Virus record (IMG/VR): IMGVR_UViG_3300048007_000094
Span: 1 to 27,088 of that record
DNA: 27,088 nucleotides
Strand: one strand, 5' to 3'
From: a virus
The position numbers and the translations under genes are program-made. The notes beneath the pieces are model-generated. The model worked only from the letters and a program-made list of their open reading frames with translations. It had not been told where the DNA came from and ran no database searches. Shown piece by piece: positions 21,028 through 27,088 of the stretch (its first letter is position 1; each line of letters begins with the position of its first letter).

Positions 21028-21525
21028 ATGAAAGCTACAGAAATTTTAGAAAAGCTACAAAATGTTTTTCTTTCTACTGAAGCGGAAGTTTCTGAGACTC
21101 CTATCGAAGAAGTCAAAGAGGAATTGTCTTCTGAAGAAGTAGTAGAGAACGTTGAGTTAGAAGCTCAAGAAGAAGTTAGCGAGGAAGTAGTAGAAGAAAC
21201 TACTGAATTAGCTGAAGAAGAAGAAGTCGTAGAGGAAGAAGTGGTAGAAGAAGAATCTGCTGCTCCAGAATACGCAACTAAAGAAGACTTATCCAAGATG
21301 AAACAAGAGTTTATGGATGTTATTGAGAGTCTTGTAAAAAAAGAAGAAGAATACCAAAAAGAAGTACCAGCAGAATTGAGTTCTGATGTTGATTTATCAG
21401 AAGAGGCTGAAGAAATCTCTCATTCTCCTGAGTCTGGCGTAGAAAGTAAAGCTAGATTTGTTATTGGCGGTAACAGACCAATGACTACTAAAGACAGAGT
21501 ATTCAACAAAATGTTTAATAATTAA
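21028..21525 (+). CDS. Acidic scaffold-like protein
   Basis: The 165-aa product is extremely acidic, with repeated EVVEE and EEE runs from residue 20 to 75, a helical segment (KEDLSKMKQEFMDVIESLVK, about 87-106), another acidic stretch and a basic end (FVIGGNRPMTTKDRVFNKMF). Located 15 bases before the major capsid gene, it fits a scaffolding protein: the C-terminal basic tail would contact coat protein and the acidic helix would fill the procapsid. The call rests on position and composition; the low-complexity region prevents family assignment. Confidence 0.6.
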   Translation: MKATEILEKLQNVFLSTEAEVSETPIEEVKEELSSEEVVENVELEAQEEVSEEVVEETTELAEEEEVVEEEVVEEESAAPEYATKEDLSKMKQEFMDVIESLVKKEEEYQKEVPAELSSDVDLSEEAEEISHSPESGVESKARFVIGGNRPMTTKDRVFNKMFNN

Positions 21526-21539
21526 TTATTTTAATAAAA

Positions 21540-22469
21540 ATGGCAACAAACACAACTATTACTACAACTTATGCTGGTGAGAAATTGCAAGGCTTTATCT
21601 CTGCTGCATTATTATCTGCTAACACTATTGAAAACGGTGGTGTAAGCGTTAAACCAAATGTTAAATTTAAAGCTGTTATCAAATCACTTGCTACAGGTAC
21701 TTTGATTGCTGATGACACTTGTGACTTTACTGACAGTTCTTCTGTAACTCTTGATGAAAGAATCCTTGAGCCAGAAACTTTCCAAGTTAACCTACAGCTT
21801 TGTAAAGATGATTTTCGTTCTGACTGGGATGCTATCTCTATGGGGTATTCTGCATTCGATAGCTTACCTCCATCTTTCGCTGATTATCTAGTAGCTCACG
21901 TTGCTGCTAAAGTAGCTGAAGAAATGGAAAGCACTATCTGGGGTGGAACTAACGCTACTGCTGGACAGTTTGATGGTTTCACAACTTTATTTGCTGCTGA
22001 TAACGATGTTATCGATGTAGCTGGAGAAGCTATTACTGCTTCTAACGTAATCGAAGAGATGGGCAAAGTAGTAGACGCTATTCCTTCTGCTATCTACGGT
22101 AAAGAAGACCTTAAATTATACGTTTCTAAAAACGTAATGAAAGCATACGTTCGTGCATTAGGCGGATTTAGTGTTGCTGCAACATCAAACGCTGGTACTG
22201 ACAACAAAGGTACTCAATGGTATGATAACGGAGCTTTATCTTTCGATGGAATCTCTATCTTTATGGCTAACGGTCTTGCAGACAACAAAATGGTAGCTGC
22301 ACAGACTTCTAACTTATACTTCGGTACAGGTGTATTATCTGACTTGAACCAAGTAAAAGTTTTAGATATGGCTGACCTTGATGGTTCTCAAAACGTAAGA
22401 GTAATCGCTCGTTTTACTGCTGGTATCCAGTACGGATTTGGTGGAGAGATTGTTTATTACACAGCTTAA
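21540..22469 (+). CDS. Major capsid protein (HK97-like fold, inferred)
   Basis: The 309-aa protein starts MATNTTITTTYAGEKLQGFI and has the organisation of Bacteroidota siphovirus coat proteins: an N-terminal arm, a FQVNLQLCKDDFRSDWDA segment, a long helix (SFADYLVAHVAAKVAEEMES) matching the HK97 spine helix, a mid-domain with VIEEMGKVVDAIPSAIYGKE, then KLYVSKNVMKAYVRAL and a C-terminal beta strand pair. Codons are those expected of a highly expressed gene, with less AT bias than neighbours. It follows the scaffold-like protein and is followed by a strong terminator. No protease site is obvious. Confidence 0.82.
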   Translation: MATNTTITTTYAGEKLQGFISAALLSANTIENGGVSVKPNVKFKAVIKSLATGTLIADDTCDFTDSSSVTLDERILEPETFQVNLQLCKDDFRSDWDAISMGYSAFDSLPPSFADYLVAHVAAKVAEEMESTIWGGTNATAGQFDGFTTLFAADNDVIDVAGEAITASNVIEEMGKVVDAIPSAIYGKEDLKLYVSKNVMKAYVRALGGFSVAATSNAGTDNKGTQWYDNGALSFDGISIFMANGLADNKMVAAQTSNLYFGTGVLSDLNQVKVLDMADLDGSQNVRVIARFTAGIQYGFGGEIVYYTA

Positions 22470-22489
22470 TAAACTGTTCATTTAATACA

Positions 22490-22522
22490 AAGGGGGTGGG
22501 TGTCTATCCCATCCCTTTTTTT
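22490..22522 (+). terminator. Rho-independent terminator after the capsid gene
   Basis: GGGGTGGG (22493-22500) pairs with CCCATCCC (22508-22515), with one G-U pair, around a seven-base loop, followed by a T-run. It lies 20 bases after the capsid stop, so the capsid transcript can end here while the tail tube gene follows. Confidence 0.85.
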
Positions 22523-22546
22523 GTTTAACTAAAAAAATATAAAATT

Positions 22547-23095
22547 ATGCCTTGTGATATATCAACTGGAAGAACGGAAGCGTGTAAAGAAAGTGTTGGT
22601 GGATTAAGAAACATCTACATTGGTAACTTCGTTTCTGGACTTTACGCTGACGTGCTTGCGAACTTAGATTCTGACGAGCAAGTTACAGCTTTAACAACTG
22701 ACCTTGTTGTTTACAAGTTTGAACTAAGAGGAGATAACAATACTTTTGAGGAAACTAACGAGAACTCAAGAGACAATGGAACTTCTTTCTGGACTCAAAC
22801 TGGAACAATAGCTCTTAAAAAACAAGATGCTGCTACTCAAAAAGCTCTTAAATTACTTTCTTATGGAAGACCACACATCTTAATTGAGGACTATAACGGT
22901 AACTTCCGTTTAGCTGGCGCTCAAAATGGTGTTGAGGTTTCTGTAGGTACTGCTACTGGTGGTGCTATGGGAGACTTAAACGGTTACAACGTTACATTCG
23001 AAGGAAAAGAAAAAGAACCAGCTTACTTTGTAGACTCTGCAATAGTAGGAACTGGACTTAACTTTGACGTAAACGCAACAGTTATTAATCCATAA
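22547..23095 (+). CDS. Major tail tube protein
   Basis: This 182-aa protein starts MPCDISTGRTEACKESVGGL, the N-terminal signature of major tail proteins in Bacteroidota siphoviruses, and continues with RNIYIGNF, VVYKFELRGDNNTFEETNEN and HILIEDYNGNFRLAGAQNGV. The strand pattern fits a two-layer beta tube monomer that polymerises over the tape measure. It is set off by terminators on both sides, which suggests its own expression level. Interestingly it is separated from the rest of the tail module by about 3.3 kb of head genes. Confidence 0.82.
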   Translation: MPCDISTGRTEACKESVGGLRNIYIGNFVSGLYADVLANLDSDEQVTALTTDLVVYKFELRGDNNTFEETNENSRDNGTSFWTQTGTIALKKQDAATQKALKLLSYGRPHILIEDYNGNFRLAGAQNGVEVSVGTATGGAMGDLNGYNVTFEGKEKEPAYFVDSAIVGTGLNFDVNATVINP

Positions 23096-23112
23096 TAACC
23101 AACTATCTTTAA

Positions 23113-23150
23113 CAAAGGAGGGGTTCTGTTTAATACAGAGCCCCTTTTTT
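23113..23150 (+). terminator. Rho-independent terminator after the tail tube gene
   Basis: GGGGTTCTGT (23120-23129) pairs with ACAGAGCCCC (23135-23144), with one G-U pair, around a five-base loop, followed by six T. It is 24 bases past the tail tube stop. Confidence 0.9.
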
Positions 23151-23176
23151 ATTAAATAAAATGAAAACCACTATTT

Positions 23177-23193
23177 GTTGTTATAATATTATG
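23177..23193 (+). promoter_or_regulatory. Late-gene start element, GTTGTTATAATATTATG
   Basis: One mismatch to the exact 17-mer, ending in the ATG at 23191. The open frame extends 10 codons upstream to 23161 but reads straight through the element, so 23191 is the better start. Confidence 0.55.
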
Positions 23194-24798
23194 ACAATAG
23201 CGGATATAAATAGTTTGCCAGTAATAAGCCTAAACGTGACAGGACGTGAGGGCTCAGGTACTTCTGTGACTGTAATAGACCAAGAGTCTAAAGATGTTAC
23301 TCAAACAACAAATTTCTCCTACATACAAGGAGAGTCTCTTACGCTTACTATAGAAGACCAAGTTTTTATAGATAGGCTTGAGAAAAACAGCACACTATCT
23401 GTTATACTATACAATGAAACTGTGCCTTTATACAGAGACATTATTAGGTTTAGAGGTGAATTAAATACTGCAAACGAATATACTCAGTACAACAATGAAG
23501 ACGATTACTTTATTTATGAGTCTGAGCAATTCGAGGAAGATGACCCTCATGTTGATTACGGAGGAGGAGACATTAGCGGTTCTGAAACAGGTTCTAGCAA
23601 TGTAACAACTTATGTTCCTATAGACTTAGAAGGTAAGACTGTTATAGACCTTCCTGATGACGTAATTACACCTAGTGAAAACTATTCTGTTGTTTATGAC
23701 ACAAATAACAATGGTCGAGGTGAGATGAGAGGTGGCTCTTCTTATGAGATTCTTCAGGCTTCTGAGGAGACTCAAGGAGACTTCAAGGTTCGTTCTGCTG
23801 AGTATGGAACGTTCAACAGTAGCCCTTCTAGCTTAGAGTCTGTTACTGTTTACCAATATAATTTCAACAGTAATACAGGAAACACATTCGGATATCATCC
23901 AAGCCAACTTGACTTATCAGTTAACCCTGATTTGATAAACACATTAGAAAGCTACGCTCCAACTGTAGGTGATTTTAAGTATTTCCACTTTAGAAACGGA
24001 AGAGACGAAGCATTTAGTGATACAGTAACTCTTCTTGAGATGAGAGAAGAGAACTCCTTAGATAACTCTGCATTTGAAACAACGGTTTACAAAGAGGACT
24101 CTATATCTGATTGGACTGTAGGTATGAGTATTTATTCTGATGCTACAGGCACTTCTGTTACTGATAACTATGTAGACACTTATGCGACAACAAACGACAT
24201 AGATAGATATCATTTTATATCTAAAAACTCATCAGGAGTTTGGGTTTTGGTTAGATGTACTGATGGAATAGTAACTCACGTTGAGGCTGTAGATTCAGTT
24301 AACTATGTTAGGTTAGCTGAAATGTATTCTGTATCTATAACTAACAATCCTTATGAGACTAGACCTAAAGGTAAGATATCTTCTGTTAAGCCTTGGATAG
24401 AAGCTAAACTAGCAGACCCTAACGCTGTTTTCTATAGAGGCTCTCAGAGTGTAGATTATACTACTGTTAAGTTCTCTATTAATGGGAACTCATACAACAG
24501 GGATAGATATAGAAAGGTTTTGGATTTAGAGGGTGGTGTATTAGGTTCTGTAGGAAGTAGAGTGTACAGTCACATAGGTCCTTTAAATGTACAGAATGTA
24601 TTTCACAAGCAATTAGTAAGTACGGATGGAGATAGCTCTCTTATTGGTGCTAGCGATGAAGATAGATATGGAGTAGGGGTATTTTCACCTTGGAAAGACT
24701 TTGTAAACAACCTAGAGTTCAATGAGCAGCCTTGGTTGTTATTAGAGATAGACAAAGCAACTGGTCTTATATCAGATAGAGAGTGGATAAACCTTTAG
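23191..24798 (+). CDS. Large structural protein of unknown role (535 aa)
   Basis: Starting at 23191 (see the late-gene element on its ATG) the product is 535 aa, rich in Ser, Thr, Asn, Asp and Tyr with alternating strand patterns, as expected for a virion surface protein. It has an N-terminal part (DQVFIDRLEKNSTLSVILYN, about 58-77), an acidic Gly/Ser linker (EEDDPHVDYGGGDISGSETG) and a long beta-rich C-terminal region ending in WLLLEIDKATGLISDREWIN. No catalytic triad, signal or membrane segment is visible. It sits between tail tube and portal genes, so it may be a head fibre, a neck whisker or a tail appendage. I do not recognise a family. Confidence 0.6.
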   Translation: MTIADINSLPVISLNVTGREGSGTSVTVIDQESKDVTQTTNFSYIQGESLTLTIEDQVFIDRLEKNSTLSVILYNETVPLYRDIIRFRGELNTANEYTQYNNEDDYFIYESEQFEEDDPHVDYGGGDISGSETGSSNVTTYVPIDLEGKTVIDLPDDVITPSENYSVVYDTNNNGRGEMRGGSSYEILQASEETQGDFKVRSAEYGTFNSSPSSLESVTVYQYNFNSNTGNTFGYHPSQLDLSVNPDLINTLESYAPTVGDFKYFHFRNGRDEAFSDTVTLLEMREENSLDNSAFETTVYKEDSISDWTVGMSIYSDATGTSVTDNYVDTYATTNDIDRYHFISKNSSGVWVLVRCTDGIVTHVEAVDSVNYVRLAEMYSVSITNNPYETRPKGKISSVKPWIEAKLADPNAVFYRGSQSVDYTTVKFSINGNSYNRDRYRKVLDLEGGVLGSVGSRVYSHIGPLNVQNVFHKQLVSTDGDSSLIGASDEDRYGVGVFSPWKDFVNNLEFNEQPWLLLEIDKATGLISDREWINL

Positions 24799-24802
24799 AG
24801 AA

Positions 24803-24817
24803 ATTGTTATATTTATA
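24803..24817 (+). promoter_or_regulatory. Variant late-type element ATTGTTATATTTATA
   Basis: Shares ATTGTTATA with the late-gene start element and lies 15 bases before the portal ATG at 24833, much as at 20996-21010. The gap between the two genes is 34 bases and consists mainly of this element and an A-rich leader. Confidence 0.4.
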
Positions 24818-24832
24818 ACACAATAAAAGAAA

Positions 24833-26053
24833 ATGGAAAGTAAAAACATTAGAGTAATAGAATTATCTGGATACCAGACCCCTGTTGTACAAGAGCAGTA
24901 CAATAAAGATTGGGTTAAGTATGGAGAAGATAACAACTATTTCAAGCTACTTATAGATAATTATATGGGTTCTCCTACCAACTCTCGTTGTATCAATGGT
25001 ATTGTTGATATGATTGCTGGTAGAGGACTAGAGGCTACAAATAGACAAGAAAAGCCTGAGCAGTATTTAGAGATGAGAAATCTACTAAGTAAGAAGACTG
25101 TTAAGCGTATTGCTCACGATTACAAAATGCTAGGTCAAGCTGCTATACAGGTAACATACAATAAAAGAAAGAACAGAATATTAAAGGTATCTCACTTTCC
25201 TATGGAGACTCTAAGAGCTGAGAAGTGTGATGCTAGTGGTATTATAAAAGCATATTACTATCACCCTAAGTGGGAAGATTATAAGACTACTGATAAGCCA
25301 AAAAGAATACCTACCTTTGGTAATGGAACTAAAAAGCAACAGAACGAGCTTTATATTGTAAAGCCATACAGAAGCGGCTTTTATTATTATGCCCCTGTAG
25401 ATTACAATGGATGTTTACAGTATTGTAACCTAGAGCAAGAGGTTTCTAATTATCACATAAACAACATTAAGAATGGACTACAACCTAGCTTGTTAATCAA
25501 CTTTAACAACGGTACACCTCCAGAAGAAACTCAAGCTGCTTTAGAGCGTAAGATATACGAGAAGTTTAGTGGTTCAAGTAATGCTGGTAAGTTCATTATT
25601 GCGTTTAACGAGTCTCAGGATACTAAGGCAGACATTGAGCCAATACACTTGCCTGATGCACACGCACAGTATCAGTTTATGTCTGATGAGGCTAGAGAAA
25701 AGATTATGTTAGGTCATGGCATCGTTTCTCCTATACTTTTAGGGATAAAAGATAACACAGGGTTCGGTAACAATGCAGAGGAGCTTAGAACGGCTGCTGT
25801 GCTTATGGACAACGTTATTATAAGACCTTTACAGGATGGTATTATAGAAGCTCTACAGGAAATATTAAATTTTAATGGAATTGACTTAGACTTATACTTT
25901 ATAACGCTACAGCCTATTGAGTTTACAGAATTAGACAATATCTCTACTAAAGTAAAAAGAGAAGAGGAAACTGGAGAGAAACTTAGCTCACAAGTTGAGG
26001 AAGAAGAGTCTCTAGAGGAATCTCAAGTTGAACCTAAAGACGAAGAGGAATAA
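24833..26053 (+). CDS. Portal protein
   Basis: The 406-aa product has the opening pattern of Bacteroidota phage portals: GYQTPVVQEQYNKDWVKYGE, then DNNYFKLLIDNYMGSPTNSR and CINGIVDMIAGRGLEATN. A helical middle (AHDYKMLGQAAIQVTYNKRK) and a late segment (EKIMLGHGIVSPILLGIKDN with GFGNNAEEL) match the stem and crown parts of the family. It forms the dodecameric gate for DNA entry and binds TerL. It ends with an acidic tail and overlaps the adaptor ATG by one base. It lies almost 19 kb from TerL, which is unusual. Confidence 0.85.
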   Translation: MESKNIRVIELSGYQTPVVQEQYNKDWVKYGEDNNYFKLLIDNYMGSPTNSRCINGIVDMIAGRGLEATNRQEKPEQYLEMRNLLSKKTVKRIAHDYKMLGQAAIQVTYNKRKNRILKVSHFPMETLRAEKCDASGIIKAYYYHPKWEDYKTTDKPKRIPTFGNGTKKQQNELYIVKPYRSGFYYYAPVDYNGCLQYCNLEQEVSNYHINNIKNGLQPSLLINFNNGTPPEETQAALERKIYEKFSGSSNAGKFIIAFNESQDTKADIEPIHLPDAHAQYQFMSDEAREKIMLGHGIVSPILLGIKDNTGFGNNAEELRTAAVLMDNVIIRPLQDGIIEALQEILNFNGIDLDLYFITLQPIEFTELDNISTKVKREEETGEKLSSQVEEEESLEESQVEPKDEEE

Positions 26054-26571
26054 TGGCAAGAAAAGCACTATTTATAAGCGTAGCTGATTTAAAGAAAAGG
26101 TCAATGATTGAAGGCAATGTTGACTCAAGCAAGATTGTGCAATACATTGAGGTTGCTCAGGACTTGCATATACAGAATTATCTAGGTGGTAAGTTATACA
26201 AAAAGATGCAGCAGTTAGTTGTTAGCGGTGATATTGTAGACCTAGACAACACTAATTATAAGACGTTATTAGACGATTATATTAAGCCTATGCTTATATG
26301 GTATACTCAGTCAACGATACTGCCTTATATGATGTTCTCTATTAGTAATGGAGGTGTAGGTAAGCACATATCAGAGAATAGCGAAACAGCTACTCATGAT
26401 GATATGACTTATTTAGCACAAAGAATGAATGATACTGCTGAATTTTATACTAAGAGGTTCTTAGATTATATGTGCAGTTATTCTAACTTGTATCCAGAAT
26501 ATACTAGTAGCAGTAATGAGGATATGCATCCTGACAGAGATGTTAATTACACAGGGGGCTGGTATATATAA
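26053..26571 (+). CDS. Head-tail adaptor (DUF6712-like)
   Basis: This 172-aa protein follows the portal directly and shows the DUF6712 pattern of Bacteroidota phages: ALFISVADLKKRSMIEGNVD, YIEVAQDLHIQNYLGGKLYK (residues 32-51), a helix with DDYIKPMLIWYTQSTILPYM, and FSISNGGVGKHISENSETAT. These fit a head-completion/adaptor protein that extends the portal to form the connector. It ends with a YTGGWYI tail and overlaps the next ATG by one base. Confidence 0.75.
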   Translation: MARKALFISVADLKKRSMIEGNVDSSKIVQYIEVAQDLHIQNYLGGKLYKKMQQLVVSGDIVDLDNTNYKTLLDDYIKPMLIWYTQSTILPYMMFSISNGGVGKHISENSETATHDDMTYLAQRMNDTAEFYTKRFLDYMCSYSNLYPEYTSSSNEDMHPDRDVNYTGGWYI

Positions 26572-26693
26572 TGAAGAAAGATGTAAACATATACAAACCT
26601 AAAGAGGCTAATATTATAAAGTTGAAAGAGTATTTAAAGAATAGCGACAAAGTTAATATTAGTAATTTATTAAAACAATACAAAAACAAATAA
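26571..26693 (+). CDS. Small basic hypothetical protein (40 aa)
   Basis: This 40-aa frame overlaps the adaptor stop by one base and ends at the base before the next ATG. The product, MKKDVNIYKPKEANIIKLKE followed by YLKNSDKVNISNLLKQYKNK, is lysine-rich and helical. The tight coupling on both sides supports translation. No family is recognised; a minor structural role is possible. Confidence 0.55.
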   Translation: MKKDVNIYKPKEANIIKLKEYLKNSDKVNISNLLKQYKNK

Positions 26694-27088
26694 ATGAGTT
26701 GGGGAGAAATATATAACACAAGCTGGTGGGGTGTAGCTTTAGATACTGCAAGGACAGTAAAAGCAAGACCAGACTTTTTTGGTAGTCAGTTAAATTTACT
26801 TACAAGTGAACAGCCTAATTTGCTTACTAATGGTACGTTTGATACTAATAGTGATTGGACTTTAGGAACTGGGTGGTCTATAAGTGGCGGTAAAGCTTCT
26901 TGTGATGGTAGTCAAGTATCTGGAACACAATTATATCAAACACCAATAACATTTACAAATAGTAAAACATACAAAGTAGTTTTTACTTGTACAATAGAAT
27001 CAGGAAATTTAGATGCAAGACTACAAGGGAGTGGTGCTACTGTAACAGGCGACGCTGTAACAACAAGTGGAACTTATACACAATATTT
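26694..27088 (+). CDS. Tail fibre/receptor-binding protein, 3' part cut by window edge
   Basis: The frame is open to the window end, giving 131 aa of a longer protein. Residues 1-30 (MSWGEIYNTSWWGVALDTAR then TVKARPDFFG) look like an N-terminal virion-anchoring segment. From residue 42 the sequence NLLTNGTFDTNSDWTLGTGW, later LYQTPITFTNSKTYKVVF, matches the CBM4/9-like module pattern also seen in the large tail protein at 13670. A receptor-binding or fibre role is therefore likely. The rest of the protein is not in the window. Confidence 0.65.
   Translation, partial: MSWGEIYNTSWWGVALDTARTVKARPDFFGSQLNLLTSEQPNLLTNGTFDTNSDWTLGTGWSISGGKASCDGSQVSGTQLYQTPITFTNSKTYKVVFTCTIESGNLDARLQGSGATVTGDAVTTSGTYTQY

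Noticed and set aside
23161-23190. ATG at 23161 as the start of the large structural gene
   Set aside because: Same reasoning: the codons read through the late-gene element, and the ATG at 23191 is the conserved placement.

Overview
The window is about 27 kb of a tailed-phage genome (or a very recent prophage). The DNA is AT-rich and almost every gene lies on the + strand, packed end to end with stop/start overlaps. The host is most likely in the Bacteroidota, probably a Flavobacteriia. This rests on several things seen here: ribosome-binding sites are A/T-rich and lack clear Shine-Dalgarno motifs, several gene-free stretches carry the Bacteroidota promoter box TAnnTTTG, and the head and tail proteins (DUF6712-type adaptor, XkdF-type protease, tape measure with a SDAPYGIRG segment, major tail protein starting MPCDISTGR) are of the type found in Bacteroidota siphoviruses. 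A tape measure, a tail tube protein, a gp10-like protein and a frameshifted tail-assembly chaperone indicate a siphovirus. No integrase, repressor, polymerase or lysis gene is visible, so lifestyle cannot be judged.

Layout. (1) 14-4483 holds regulation and DNA metabolism: a small phage sigma factor, a Cys-motif protein, a calcineurin-like phosphoesterase, a putative PD-(D/E)XK nuclease, a dATP/dGTP diphosphohydrolase-type protein, a FEN-type 5'-3' exonuclease, a protein with a DnaA domain-IV-like DNA-binding domain, and small unknowns. (2) 4498-6101 is packaging (putative TerS, clear TerL). (3) 6102-10399 is an unusual accessory region: two cassettes of very small genes (6509-7711 and 8134-9652), each ending in a strong terminator and preceded by a TAnnTTTG box, separated and flanked by gene-free stretches that carry eleven copies of a short repeat (GTTTAATATTAT followed by a G- or C-run). 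(4) 10400-19256 is the tail module. (5) 19288-26693 is the head module plus the tail tube gene (protease, putative decoration protein, scaffold-like acidic protein, major capsid, major tail protein, portal, adaptor). (6) 26694 onward is a truncated tail-fibre or receptor-binding gene.

Main points for a second look. First, a 17-base element (consensus ATTGTTATAATATTATG) sits exactly on the start codon of four late genes, and shorter versions precede two more. It is a candidate phage-specific late promoter or initiation signal, perhaps read by the phage sigma factor. It also moves two gene starts inward by 10 codons. Second, the intergenic repeat core differs from this element by a single base, so the two may be one regulatory family. 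Third, the tail chaperone gene carries a run of nine T and a long open -1 frame encoding a typical gpT-like extension, so programmed -1 frameshifting is very likely. Fourth, a carbohydrate-binding-like module appears inserted near the N-terminus of the large tail protein, and a similar module occurs in the truncated fibre gene at the right edge. Fifth, the late gene order places tail before head and separates TerL from the portal by almost 19 kb.
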